A stretch of DNA of 64,000 nucleotides from Paraburkholderia phenoliruptrix (GTDB lineage Bacteria; Pseudomonadota; Gammaproteobacteria; Burkholderiales; Burkholderiaceae), in the NCBI RefSeq assembly GCF_902859825.1, contig NZ_CADIKB010000001.1, positions 434,001-498,000 on the forward strand, written 5' to 3'. Positions 52,355-61,386 of the stretch are shown in pieces. The notes under the pieces are model-generated. The model did not search any database. It saw only the letters and a program-made list of their open reading frames with translations, and was not told where the DNA came from. Made by a program: the position numbers and the translations under genes. The stretch's first letter is position 1. Each line of letters begins with the position of its first letter.

Positions 52355-54382
52355 ATGTTCAACAAGATCCTGATTGCCAACCGGGGCGAGATTGCGTGCC
52401 GCGTCGCCGCAACCTGCAAACGGCTCGGCATCGCGAGCGTCGCCGTCTATTCGGATGCGGACGCCAATGCCAAGCATGTAAGCGCATGCGACGAAGCCGT
52501 GCATATCGGCGGCGCCACCGCGGCGGAAAGTTATCTGCGCGTGGAGCGCATTATCGAAGCGGCGCGCGCGAGCGGTGCGCAGGCCGTGCATCCCGGCTAC
52601 GGCTTTCTGTCGGAAAACGAAGACTTCGCTCGGGCCTGCGAAGCAGCGGGCATCGTGTTCATCGGACCGCCCGTCGACGCGATTGCAGCGATGGGTTCGA
52701 AGGCCGCCGCGAAGGCGCTGATGCATGCGGCAGCGGTGCCGCTCGTACCCGGTTATCACGGGGATAATCAGAACCCCGAATTATTGCATCGCGAGGCCGA
52801 TGCGATCGGCTACCCGGTTCTGCTGAAGGCGAGTGCGGGCGGCGGCGGCAAGGGCATGCGCGTGGTCGAGCGCAGCGACGATTTCCTCGCGGCGCTCGCG
52901 TCGTGCAAACGGGAGGCGGCGAGCAGCTTCGGCAACGACCGCGTGCTGATCGAAAAATATCTGACGCGGCCGCGCCACGTCGAAGTGCAGGTTTTCGCGG
53001 ATCGTCATGGCGGCGCGGTTTATCTGTTCGACCGCGACTGCTCGGTGCAGCGTCGTCACCAGAAAGTGCTGGAAGAGGCGCCCGCGCCCGGATTGCCGGC
53101 GCAAATCAAGCGCGAGATGGGCGAGGCCGCGGTCGCCGCCGCGCGCGCGGTGAAGTATGTCGGCGCGGGGACCGTCGAGTTCATCATGACGTCCACCGGC
53201 GAGTTCTATTTCATGGAAATGAACACGCGCCTGCAGGTCGAGCATCCCGTTACGGAAATGGTCACCGGCCAGGACCTGGTGGAATGGCAACTGCGCGTGG
53301 CCGCCGGCGAACCGTTGCCGCTTACGCAGGAACAGCTTAGGATCGACGGGCATGCCATCGAGGCGCGGATTTACGCGGAGCATCCGGCGCGCGGCTTCCT
53401 GCCGTCCACCGGCACGCTCAAGCATTTGCGCATGCCGGAAGGCGTGGAATTCGTAATCGACGCCGCCGGTCTCGGCGAGCCGGGCCGCAAGGCGCCGGTG
53501 CGCATCGACAGCGGTGTGCGCGAGGGCGACACGATCACCCCGTTCTACGATCCGATGATCGCGAAGTTGATCGTGCACGGTGCGACGCGAGAAGAGGCGC
53601 TCGCGCGAATGAGCCGCGCGCTGCATGCTTGCGAAGTGGTCGGCCCGCATACCAACGTGGAGTTTCTGCAGCGTATTGTGCAAAGCGAGCCGTTTGCGAG
53701 CGGCGATCTCGATACCGGTCTCATTGAACGGCATCATGACGCGTTGTTTGCGCCCGTCAAGAAGCCGTTCAAGGAAGCGTTGGCGCTCGCGTGCGCCGCG
53801 CTGCTCACACGCGAGGGCGGCACCGCGCACGGCGCGTCGCCGTGGGACGCACTGTCGCACTGGCGGGTCAATGGCGGCTACACGCAGACGCTCGGCTGGC
53901 GCAATGTCGAAGACGAGAGCGTATTCACGGTCACGTTCGCGCGCGACGGCGCCACGCAAACCCTGGAACACGACGGTGTGCGCGAAGGCTTCGCGTGGTC
54001 GAGCGGCGCCGGCCTGCACGAATATCGCGCGACGATCGGCGATGCGCGAGCCACGGGCCGCGTGTTCATCGACGGGGATACGTTCCATGTGTTCTGCCTC
54101 GGCCACGCGCTGGCGTTCGAATGGCAGAACCTGCTCGCGCACGCCGCGGATGTCGAACATGGTGAAGGCCGCCTGACCGCGCCGATGCCGGGCAAGGTCA
54201 TCGCCGTGCTCGTCGAGCCGGGCACGGTGGTGGAAAAGGGCACGCCGCTCATCGTGATGGAAGCGATGAAGATGGAGCACACCATCGGCGCGCCGGCAGC
54301 CGGCATGGTGTCCGAGGTGCTGTATGCGGTGGGCGATCAGGTCGCCGACGGCGCGCAGCTTCTGGTGCTGGACGTGCAGTAG
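52355..54382 (+). CDS. liuD: Methylcrotonyl-CoA carboxylase, biotin-containing (alpha) subunit
   Basis: 675 residues. Biotin carboxylase (FNKILIANRGEIACRVAATC, ATP grasp GGGGKGMRVVE, FMEMNTRLQVEHPVTEMVTG), then the BT domain and a C-terminal biotinyl domain with EAMKMEHTI where the Lys is biotinylated. Together with LiuB it makes methylcrotonyl-CoA carboxylase. It is the last gene of the operon here; liuE (HMG-CoA lyase) is not present within the window. Confidence 0.95.
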   Translation: MFNKILIANRGEIACRVAATCKRLGIASVAVYSDADANAKHVSACDEAVHIGGATAAESYLRVERIIEAARASGAQAVHPGYGFLSENEDFARACEAAGIVFIGPPVDAIAAMGSKAAAKALMHAAAVPLVPGYHGDNQNPELLHREADAIGYPVLLKASAGGGGKGMRVVERSDDFLAALASCKREAASSFGNDRVLIEKYLTRPRHVEVQVFADRHGGAVYLFDRDCSVQRRHQKVLEEAPAPGLPAQIKREMGEAAVAAARAVKYVGAGTVEFIMTSTGEFYFMEMNTRLQVEHPVTEMVTGQDLVEWQLRVAAGEPLPLTQEQLRIDGHAIEARIYAEHPARGFLPSTGTLKHLRMPEGVEFVIDAAGLGEPGRKAPVRIDSGVREGDTITPFYDPMIAKLIVHGATREEALARMSRALHACEVVGPHTNVEFLQRIVQSEPFASGDLDTGLIERHHDALFAPVKKPFKEALALACAALLTREGGTAHGASPWDALSHWRVNGGYTQTLGWRNVEDESVFTVTFARDGATQTLEHDGVREGFAWSSGAGLHEYRATIGDARATGRVFIDGDTFHVFCLGHALAFEWQNLLAHAADVEHGEGRLTAPMPGKVIAVLVEPGTVVEKGTPLIVMEAMKMEHTIGAPAAGMVSEVLYAVGDQVADGAQLLVLDVQ

Positions 54383-54394
54383 CCGGCCGCGCCC

Positions 54395-55186
54395 TCAACC
54401 GAGCCGCGTGTAGCCCACTGCACGCGCCTCGTTTTCCAGCTGAGCGATGCGCTCGTAGTCCGCGAGCGTCAACGCGGAAAACCCCTGCAGACGCAGGCGT
54501 TTTGCGCGCTCGGGATGCACGGCGAGCGCTTCGTTCAGCGCCTCGCGCAGCGCGCCCACGGTTGCGGCGGGCACGGTGTCCGAGGCGATCAGCGGCAGGC
54601 CCGGCGACGCGGCCGTCATGCCGATGCGCCGCACGCGAGGCGCCAGCTCCGGCATTTCATCGCAGACGAAAGCGAACGTTACGCAGTCTATTGCGGCGAC
54701 GTCGGCGCGATTGTCCGCGACCGCCTGCAAGGAACCGACATGTGAGCCGGTGCGCAGCGCCGCGCGGAAGAACGCGCCTTCCTGCGCATACGGCGCGACG
54801 GCGTGGCGCAGCGCATTCATGCCGCTGTTCGAGTCGTCCTGATTGTAGGCAACGCGTGCGCCGCGGCATGAGGCGAGCGTATCGAACGGTGCGTCGGCGC
54901 GCGTGACGATCACGCTCGCGTAATCCGCACCTTCACAGCCGGGCGCGTCGAAACGCGGCGTCGCGATGAGTTGCACCTGTTCGCGCAAACCGTGCATCAA
55001 CGGGTAGCCGCAGGTTTGCGACATCAGCAGATTCGGGCGCCGCCAGAAGCCGTGCAATTCCTCATCCGGCTCGACGATGCGGCACGCCGGCTTGACCATG
55101 CGCAGCACGTCGGCGAGCCACCCGCGCCATTCGCTTTCCAGCGAAGGCGTGACGTTGTACATCGGCAAAGCGGCGATCCAGGTCAT
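54395..55186 (-). CDS. PhnD/SsuA-like periplasmic-binding-fold protein without signal peptide
   Basis: 263 residues from ATG 55186. The fold family (ABC phosphate/phosphonate-type substrate-binding, PhnD-like) is shown by QTCGYPLMHGLREQVQLIAT, YASVIVTRADAPFDTLASCR-GARVAYNQ and SNSGMNALRHAVAPY. The N-terminus (MTWIAALPMYNVTPSLESEW) has no signal peptide, so it is probably cytoplasmic or uses another export route. It is convergent with liuD (12 bases apart) and shares a strand with the DUF1488 gene 30 bases upstream. Ligand unknown. Confidence 0.8.
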   Translation of the reverse strand: MTWIAALPMYNVTPSLESEWRGWLADVLRMVKPACRIVEPDEELHGFWRRPNLLMSQTCGYPLMHGLREQVQLIATPRFDAPGCEGADYASVIVTRADAPFDTLASCRGARVAYNQDDSNSGMNALRHAVAPYAQEGAFFRAALRTGSHVGSLQAVADNRADVAAIDCVTFAFVCDEMPELAPRVRRIGMTAASPGLPLIASDTVPAATVGALREALNEALAVHPERAKRLRLQGFSALTLADYERIAQLENEARAVGYTRLG

Positions 55187-55216
55187 GATGCGGTGCGGGC
55201 ATGGCAAATGGGCAGA

Positions 55217-55495
55217 CTAATGCATGATCATACGGAATTCGTCGACGCCGAGCCGCACCGGCTCCGTCGGCCGGAACGTCCACTTTCGCGCGGCCACCGT
55301 GAGAATCTCGCTTTGCGCGCCCTCGAAAGCGAGCAACAGATCCTTCTTGCGGGCGCTCGCCGCGCCGCAGTAGGCGATGAGCGCGTCCGCACTGACTTCG
55401 AAAATCTGGGCCCGATCGTCGCAGCACACCCTGAACGCGACCGTTGCGCACTCCGTGACACAGGGCCGGAATCCTTCATCCACATAGACCGACAT
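55217..55495 (-). CDS. DUF1488 family protein
   Basis: 92 residues from ATG 55495 with AGGAGG upstream. It contains TVAFRVCCDDRAQIFEVSAD, ALIAYCGAASARKKDLLLAF and a C-terminal LGVDEFRMIMH, fitting the DUF1488 family of small Burkholderiales proteins. Function unknown. It may be co-transcribed with the PhnD-like gene. Confidence 0.72.
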   Translation of the reverse strand: MSVYVDEGFRPCVTECATVAFRVCCDDRAQIFEVSADALIAYCGAASARKKDLLLAFEGAQSEILTVAARKWTFRPTEPVRLGVDEFRMIMH

Positions 55496-55735
55496 GGCGA
55501 CCTCCTTTCGCGCGCGCGCCTGAGTCGTCAGCATGACAAGCTGAGCGCCTCCGGTATGTGGGAGAGCCAGCATTCGCCGCAAAGTGGCTGTGCATGCGCC
55601 CCGGCGCGCGTCGCCGATTGTTGCGGCGAGGCAAGGTTTTGTAACCGCAGCCGCTTTCGCAGCCGGTATTCGACCGTTCGCCTCGTGACTTGCTGACTAC
55701 GCTCGCCTTGTTCGATCCATCAAGACGGGGAGAAG

Positions 55736-55924
55736 ATGTCCGATACCAGCCGACCCAATCATGCGATGCCGCTCGCAATCCGGCAGGCGACCCTCGTCGC
55801 CGCAATGGCGGTGCTGCTCAGTCTGCAGGGCTGCGCAACCTCGCTCGAAACCTTCGGCCTGGGCGCAGGCGTGGGAATCGTCGGCGCATTCAGTCTGCTC
55901 GGCTGCGCAATAGGGTGCCATTGA
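55736..55924 (+). CDS. Small lipoprotein
   Basis: 62 residues. ATLVAAMAVLLSLQGC is a lipoprotein signal with lipobox LQGC (Cys about 33), followed by a short glycine-rich hydrophobic tail (FGLGAGVGIVGAFSLLGCAI) ending GCH. GGGGAGA precedes the ATG. No family known. Confidence 0.6.
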   Translation: MSDTSRPNHAMPLAIRQATLVAAMAVLLSLQGCATSLETFGLGAGVGIVGAFSLLGCAIGCH

Positions 55925-56284
55925 AGAAGCGAAGGCCTGAAATAGTCAGAAAGGGAAGCTCGCATTAATAATCTGAAATAAATAACGCTCTATTAAGTTT
56001 TGGAAAAGATTACGAAAGGCAGGTCAGTCGTTAATGACTTGACTCGGCGCCTTCTGCGCGGGATAAATCCCGCCGTTCGGTTCTTTCTCCGTGTCTCCAC
56101 GCAGGGAAAGTCGTTGCGCCGGACTCGGGGCTATGTGTTCGCACATGGCCCCTCATTACTCGTGTATTAATCTGTCATGCTAATGGTGTGGCAATCTGCA
56201 AACACTTTTATTGTATTTTTAATTGATCGATGTATGCTGCGCATCCCTAATGCCTTTCTCAACCTGAATAAAGGAATAACAAGG
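55925..56284. other. AT-rich upstream region of the porin gene
   Basis: 360 bases, AT-rich for this genome, especially 55960-56020 and 56190-56230. No coding sequence is recognised. It contains a terminator-like hairpin at 56058-56073 and must hold the porin promoter, with a long 5' leader likely. Confidence 0.55.
56058..56073. terminator. Hairpin terminator candidate after small lipoprotein gene
   Basis: GCGGGA (56058-56063) and TCCCGC (56068-56073) around TAAA, with a T-rich stretch from 56076 to 56088. Short stem. Confidence 0.4.
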
Positions 56285-57436
56285 ATGAAAAAAACAGCAT
56301 TGACCTCGGCGTCTCTCGCACTGCTCGTCGCGACGGGGTCCGCGCATGCACAAAACAGCGTGACGTTGTATGGCGTGATCGACGCCGGCGTCGGCTACGT
56401 GCATAACGCCAGCTCCAGCAGCAACCTCGCCGGCATGCTCAACGGCAATCTCAGCGGCGACCGCTGGGGCCTGAAGGGGCAGGAAGAACTGGGCGGCGGG
56501 CTGAAGGCGATCTTCACGTTGGAAAACGGCTTTGACGTCGGCACCGGCAAGCTCGGGCAAGGCTCGCGCGAGTTCGGCCGCCAGTCGTTCGTCGGCCTGA
56601 CGGGCGCGACGTGGGGCACGGTCACGGCAGGCCGCCAGTACGACCCGATCACGGACATGGTGCAGGGCGTCACCGCGGACAATTTCTTCGGCTCCGCGTT
56701 CGCCACGCCGGGCGACGTCGACAACAACGACAACAGTGCTCGCGTGTCGAACGCGATCAAGTACGTGTCGCCGAACTACGCCGGCCTGCAGTTCGAAGCG
56801 CTGTACGCATTCAGCGGCGTCGCGGGTCAGGCGGGCCAGGGCTACACCTATAGCGGCGCGGTGTCGTACACGAACGGTCCGTTCTCGCTGGCGGGCGGCT
56901 ACCTGCGTGCGACCAACGCATCGGCCACCGCCGCGCGTTCGAGCTGGGCAAGCAGCACGACCGATTCGATTTTCGACAGCCATATCAACGACGGCTACGT
57001 GACGGCGAAATCGGTCAGCATTGCGCAGATCGGCGGCCAGTACGTGGTCGGTCCCGTGACGCTGGGCGCTTCGTACAGCAACACGCAACTGAAGAGCGAC
57101 GGCGCGTCCAGCTTCACTGGCACCGAGAAGTACAACAGCGGCAAGGCTTTCGTTGCGTATCAGGCGACGCCGGCACTCGTCGCGGGTCTGGGTTACGCGT
57201 ACACGGCCGCGTCCGGCGACACGTCGGCGCATTATCACCAGTTCAGCCTGGGCGCGGACTACTCCGTCTCCAAGCGCACGGACTTTTACGCGGTCGCGGC
57301 GTATCAGCATGCAAGCGGCACGCAGCGTCTCGCCAATGGCACGACGCAGGACGCGCAGGCGTCCATCGGTTCGTATGGCTATAACGGCACCGACTCGCAG
57401 GCGCTCGCGATTGTGGGTATCCGTCATAAGTTCTAA
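56285..57436 (+). CDS. Gram-negative porin (OmpC-like, Burkholderiales type)
   Basis: 383 residues. Signal peptide MKKTALTSASLALLVATGSA-HA, mature start QNSVTLYGVIDAGVGYV, then DRWGLKGQEELGGGLKAIFT, FGRQSFVGLTGATWGTVTAG and the C-terminal Phe in IRHKF. It is a general diffusion porin of the outer membrane, probably highly expressed given the strong codon bias and AT-rich upstream leader. AAAGGA precedes the start. Longer in-frame starts upstream are unlikely because the signal peptide begins here. Confidence 0.93.
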   Translation: MKKTALTSASLALLVATGSAHAQNSVTLYGVIDAGVGYVHNASSSSNLAGMLNGNLSGDRWGLKGQEELGGGLKAIFTLENGFDVGTGKLGQGSREFGRQSFVGLTGATWGTVTAGRQYDPITDMVQGVTADNFFGSAFATPGDVDNNDNSARVSNAIKYVSPNYAGLQFEALYAFSGVAGQAGQGYTYSGAVSYTNGPFSLAGGYLRATNASATAARSSWASSTTDSIFDSHINDGYVTAKSVSIAQIGGQYVVGPVTLGASYSNTQLKSDGASSFTGTEKYNSGKAFVAYQATPALVAGLGYAYTAASGDTSAHYHQFSLGADYSVSKRTDFYAVAAYQHASGTQRLANGTTQDAQASIGSYGYNGTDSQALAIVGIRHKF

Positions 57437-57495
57437 CGTGAATCGTGCTGCGATAGCTGCCGGCCGGCGGCTTCCCGCGCAGTAGAACAGGCGAT

Positions 57496-57521
57496 GACCC
57501 GGATGCGCGAGCCTCCGGGTC
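57496..57521. terminator. Bidirectional terminator between porin and gph
   Basis: GACCCGGA (57496-57503) pairs perfectly with TCCGGGTC (57514-57521) around a 10-base loop, between two convergent genes. There is only a short T-rich tail. Confidence 0.55.
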
Positions 57522-57525
57522 GTTG

Positions 57526-58284
57526 TCATTGCGGCGGCGAAAACGGCAAAGCCGGATCGGCAATCACGCGCTCGTCCTGCGACGCAAGCAGCTCGGGCAA
57601 CTCCATGAACGAGTCGATCGAGGCATCGCTTTGCAAAGCCGCCGCGCCCTCCGGCCCGCCATAGCCATAGCTCACGATCCACACCGGCATGCCTGCGGCG
57701 CGCGCCGCGCAGACGTCGACCGGCGAGTCGCCCACCATGACGCTGCGCCCCACCTCGACGCAGAGCAATCGGCACGCGTGCCACAGCGGTTGCGGCGCGG
57801 GTTTCATGCCGTCGATCGAATCGCCCGCAACCAGCACGTCCAGATAGCTCGCCAGCGCAGTGATGCGCAGCAGCCGAGCGGCCAGCGCCTCCGGTTTGTT
57901 CGTGACGCACGCGAGCCGGTAGCCGAGCCGCCGAAGCTCGCGGAGGCCCGCCTCGACATGCGGATAGACATGCCCGAAGCGCCCGTTGGTCTCGTCATAG
58001 TGCCGATGAAAGACCGCGAGCGCCGCCTCGCGGTCCACGTGTCCAGCCAGGGCCGCCGCTTCGAGCGTGCGCGTCACGAGATTCGGCACGCCCTTGCCGA
58101 TAAAACCGCTGACGACGTCGAACGGTAGCGGCGCCTCGCCGAACTCGGCCAGCATGCGGCTCGCTGCTTCGACGATATCCGGCGCCGTGTGGACCATCGT
58201 GCCGTCCAGATCGATCAGCACGGCACGCGTCAAGGCGCACGCCAACTCCGCGCTTCGCGGCGAAAGAAGCGGCTGCATGCTCAT
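57526..58284 (-). CDS. gph: Phosphoglycolate phosphatase (HAD, CbbZ/Gph-like)
   Basis: 252 residues. HAD motif I is [14 protein letters not shown], motif II is CVTNKP, motif III has the Lys in [11 protein letters not shown], and motif IV is VMVGDSPVD. The length and the [11 protein letters not shown] cap segment fit Gph/CbbZ, which removes 2-phosphoglycolate. Its ATG overlaps the stop of the upstream HAD gene (ATGA), so the pair is coupled. Confidence 0.88.
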   Translation of the reverse strand: MSMQPLLSPRSAELACALTRAVLIDLDGTMVHTAPDIVEAASRMLAEFGEAPLPFDVVSGFIGKGVPNLVTRTLEAAALAGHVDREAALAVFHRHYDETNGRFGHVYPHVEAGLRELRRLGYRLACVTNKPEALAARLLRITALASYLDVLVAGDSIDGMKPAPQPLWHACRLLCVEVGRSVMVGDSPVDVCAARAAGMPVWIVSYGYGGPEGAAALQSDASIDSFMELPELLASQDERVIADPALPFSPPQ

Positions 58285-59051
58285 GCCGCGGCGGCTTCGC
58301 TCGACGCCTCACGATGCCAGCGGCGCAACGTGTCGAGGGTCACCCACGCGGGCCGGTCATGGGCGGGGCTGGACGGGAGGGGCGCATCAGGGTCGCCGAG
58401 ATGACAGAGCACGGCGAGCGCGCCCTCGAACGAATGATGCGCTGTGTACGCGGTCGTCGTCACGACTGTCGGGACGAGCGCCGCACGCGCGGCACGCAAG
58501 CCGTTGGCGGAGTCTTCGAACGCAATACACTCCGGGCCTTTCAGGCCGAGTTGCCGGAGCACGTCGAGGTAGACGTCAGGTGCGGGCTTTTTTAACTGCG
58601 TCGTGCTCGCATCGCAGATGGCGGCAAAGCGGCGGCGCCATTGCGGGCCGAACGGCGCGTGCAGGAGCGCGTCGAGGTTGGCGGGCGTGGTGGTCGTCGC
58701 AATCGCGACGGGAAGGGAGGCCGCGCGGGCTTCATCGATCAAGCGCGCGATGCCCGGCCGCAACGGCAAGCCGCCCCCGCGCACGCGGGCTGTGTAGTGG
58801 CGCGTCTTGATCGCATGCACCGCGTCGATCACGCGGCTCACGCCGGGCCCCTGTGCCTCTTCCGGATCGGCGATACGCCAGTAATGCAATAGACGCTCCT
58901 TGCCGCCCGGCACGTCGAGCAGACGCGCGTAGAGCGCTTCGTCCCAATGCCAGTCGAGCCCAGCCTCCACGAACGCCGCATTGAACGCGTGCCGGTGCGC
59001 GCTTTCGGTATCGGCAAGGGTGCCGTCCACGTCGAAGATCAGGGCTTGCAT
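58281..59051 (-). CDS. CbbY-like HAD phosphatase
   Basis: 256 residues from ATG 59051. Motif I is [13 protein letters not shown], motif II is [16 protein letters not shown], motif [16 protein letters not shown] and motif [16 protein letters not shown]. The pattern is that of CbbY, which dephosphorylates xylulose-1,5-bisphosphate in Calvin-cycle bacteria. No Rubisco or other cbb gene is in the window, so the role here may be general sugar-phosphate repair. It is coupled to gph. Confidence 0.85.
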   Translation of the reverse strand: MQALIFDVDGTLADTESAHRHAFNAAFVEAGLDWHWDEALYARLLDVPGGKERLLHYWRIADPEEAQGPGVSRVIDAVHAIKTRHYTARVRGGGLPLRPGIARLIDEARAASLPVAIATTTTPANLDALLHAPFGPQWRRRFAAICDASTTQLKKPAPDVYLDVLRQLGLKGPECIAFEDSANGLRAARAALVPTVVTTTAYTAHHSFEGALAVLCHLGDPDAPLPSSPAHDRPAWVTLDTLRRWHREASSEAAAA

Positions 59052-59208
59052 GGGGCGCTCCGGAACTGATGCGAGGCCGGCTTCCTGTTTGCCGGCGGTT
59101 TGCAATCACGATAGCGGAGCGAGCCTGAGAGTTGAATTCAGAGATTCTTTGAGGGGCGATAACGCATCGTTTAACGGTTGCGTGCAGGCGGCCGGAACCC
59201 GTGGTTCG

Positions 59209-59961
59209 TCACGCGTGCGGCAACTGCAGCCCCGTCACGAAGTACGCGTGCAGTCCATGCGCAAACCGCTTGAGCCGCGTGACGATCGACTTGTTCGCGC
59301 GCGTGAGGCCGTTATAGCCGAGCACGGCCGGTATCGCGACAAAGAGCCCGAAGGCGGTCATGATCAAGGACTCGCCGACCGGTCCGGCGACGCGATCGAT
59401 AGAGGCCTGCCCCGTTTCGCCGATCACGATCAGCGCGTGATAAATGCCCCACACGGTGCCGAACAGGCCGACGAACGGCGCGGTGCTGCCGATCGAGGCC
59501 AGCACCGCGAGGCCGCTTTGCATGTGCGCCACGGCGTCGTCGATGCTGCTTTGCAGGCGGCGCGCGATCCAGTCGGACACGTCGATGCGGTCCTGCAGAT
59601 GCGGTTTATTGTCCCGGTGATGCGCGGCCGCCTCGGCCGCAGCCATCGCAAGCGCGAGCAGCGGATTGTCGCGCAGCGCGGCCGCGGACGCTTCATCACT
59701 GCAGCCGCCGCGGCCGCCGTGATTTGCGTGGCCACTGCCGCTGCTCAGCCCGCCCAGGTTCTGAAGCCCGTGTTCGAAACTGTCGGCCTGCCAGAACTGC
59801 GCGTCGGTGCGGCCCGTCAGCCGTTTGATGCGCAGCACGTTCCACAGCTTCACGACAATGACCGTCCATGACAGCACCGACATGACGAACAGCAGGCAGA
59901 GGATCGCGCGCGTAACGAGATCGCCGCTTTGCCAGACATTCGCGAGACCATAGTGCTGCAT
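59209..59961 (-). CDS. exbB: MotA/TolQ/ExbB proton-channel protein
   Basis: 250 residues with three TM helices: LVTRAILCLLFVMSVLSWTV, then after a cytoplasmic loop GLAVLASIGSTAPFVGLFGT-VWGIYHAL and MTAFGLFVAIPAVLGYNGL. These match ExbB, which energises TonB. No exbD or tonB gene is adjacent. The cytoplasmic loop has an unusual Gly/His-rich stretch (SSGSGHANHGGRGG). It is near a TonB-dependent receptor gene (1.4 kb away). Confidence 0.85.
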   Translation of the reverse strand: MQHYGLANVWQSGDLVTRAILCLLFVMSVLSWTVIVVKLWNVLRIKRLTGRTDAQFWQADSFEHGLQNLGGLSSGSGHANHGGRGGCSDEASAAALRDNPLLALAMAAAEAAAHHRDNKPHLQDRIDVSDWIARRLQSSIDDAVAHMQSGLAVLASIGSTAPFVGLFGTVWGIYHALIVIGETGQASIDRVAGPVGESLIMTAFGLFVAIPAVLGYNGLTRANKSIVTRLKRFAHGLHAYFVTGLQLPHA

Positions 59962-60159
59962 GAACGTTTCCTTCGGCTCGACGAGCCGCCGCCTTCATTG
60001 TCCGCCACCAGGCAGCGTTTTAGAACCGTCGCCCGCGTGGGCGCGTCAATTCGGGAAAATCTCCCGCCCCTTCGCCGTTGTCAAACAATCCTCTCATGAA
60101 CTACTTTGCCTGAATGCCGGACTCGCGCGACGTCGCGCTTACATAACGGAGCACAACCC

Positions 60160-61320
60160 ATGCTGGAGACACGCTTTCGCAACGCAACACGGGGACGTCC
60201 CCTTGTTTTAGCCGGAATTGCAGCGGTGGTGCTGGCGGCCATGGCGGCAACCCGGCCGGGTTGGGCGCAGGCCGCGGTGCCGACGGCCTATGTGACGAGC
60301 GAGAAGGCCGGCGTCGGCGTGATCGACCTCGAGCAGATGACGCTGTCCAGAACCTTCCCGGTGGGCGCGGCGGGCCCGCGCGGCCTGAGTCTCAATGCGG
60401 ACGGCTCGCGCCTGCTCGTGGCCAACAAAAACACGGGCGACCTCGCGGTGATCGACACGGCTTCGGGCGAAGTCGTGCAGCGCGTGAAGATCGGCAAAAA
60501 CCCTGAGTTTGTGCGCGTGCACAACGGCTACGCCTACGTGACCTACGAGCCGGGCGAAGAAGGCGGCCCGCCCGCTACCCCACCGCAGGCCGGAAAGCAA
60601 ACGGGGCAACCGCCCGACCAGCACGCCAACGAGGCCGGAGAGGCCAGCAAGCCCCACGCCGACGACGATGACGACGCCAACAAGCCGCCAGCGGAAATCG
60701 CGCTCGTCGATATGAAAACGTGGCGCGTGGTGCGCTCGGTGACGAGCGGGCACGAAACCGAGGGCATCGAATTTTCGCGCGACGGCAAGAACATGCTCGT
60801 CACGAACGAAGGCGACGATACCGTCTCCGTCTATCACGCGCGCACCGGCGCGCCGGTGAGGACAGTGAAGCTCGCGCCCGGGGGACGTCCGCGCGGCATT
60901 CGCCTGTCGCCGGACGGCAAGGAGTATGTGGTGACGCTGGAGTCGCTGAGCAAACTCGCCGTGATCGACGCGCGCACGTTCAAGGTGCTGAAGACCGTCG
61001 ACACGAAGCTCGGCCCTTACGGCGTCGCGTACAGCCCGGACGGTAAACGGCTCTTCGTTGCGGCGGCGCGCGAGCAGACGGTGCAGGTATTCGACGGCCA
61101 CAGCTACGAACATCTCGCCGACGTGCCGGTCGGACAGCGTTGCTGGCACTTCAGTTTCACGCCGGACGGCGCGAAGCTGCTCGTCGCCTGCGGGCGCTCC
61201 GACGCCGTGTATGTGCTCGACGCGCGCAGCTATCAGCCGATTACGCAGATCGGCCAATTGCCGCTTGCATGGGGCATCGTCACCTATCCGCCCGGCGACG
61301 GCTCGATCGAATCGCGTTAA
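60160..61320 (+). CDS. YVTN beta-propeller protein (YncE-like), periplasmic
   Basis: 386 residues from ATG 60160 (CGGAG upstream). A signal peptide (LVLAGIAAVVLAAMAATRPG, cleaved near GWAQA) precedes seven YVTN-type blades (AYVTSEKAGVGVIDLEQMTL, LLVANKNTGDLAVIDTASGE, YGVAYSPDGKRLFVAAAREQ). Blade 3 is interrupted by a 50-residue Pro/Gly/Asp-rich insert (about 145-195) with a run of five Asp. It is convergent with a TonB-dependent receptor gene. In E. coli the similar yncE neighbours the PQQ receptor gene yncD. Confidence 0.85.
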   Translation: MLETRFRNATRGRPLVLAGIAAVVLAAMAATRPGWAQAAVPTAYVTSEKAGVGVIDLEQMTLSRTFPVGAAGPRGLSLNADGSRLLVANKNTGDLAVIDTASGEVVQRVKIGKNPEFVRVHNGYAYVTYEPGEEGGPPATPPQAGKQTGQPPDQHANEAGEASKPHADDDDDANKPPAEIALVDMKTWRVVRSVTSGHETEGIEFSRDGKNMLVTNEGDDTVSVYHARTGAPVRTVKLAPGGRPRGIRLSPDGKEYVVTLESLSKLAVIDARTFKVLKTVDTKLGPYGVAYSPDGKRLFVAAAREQTVQVFDGHSYEHLADVPVGQRCWHFSFTPDGAKLLVACGRSDAVYVLDARSYQPITQIGQLPLAWGIVTYPPGDGSIESR

Positions 61321-61343
61321 AGCGGAGCGTGGCCCAAGTGAGT

Positions 61344-61379
61344 CATGCGCGAGGCGGGCAGGCCGCGCCTCGTCGCATG
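61344..61379. terminator. Bidirectional hairpin terminator
   Basis: CATGCG (61344-61349) and GAGGCG (61351-61356) pair with CGCCTC (61366-61371) and CGCATG (61374-61379), separated by small bulges. It lies between the convergent propeller and receptor genes. No T tract. Confidence 0.5.
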
Positions 61380-61386
61380 AGGACGT

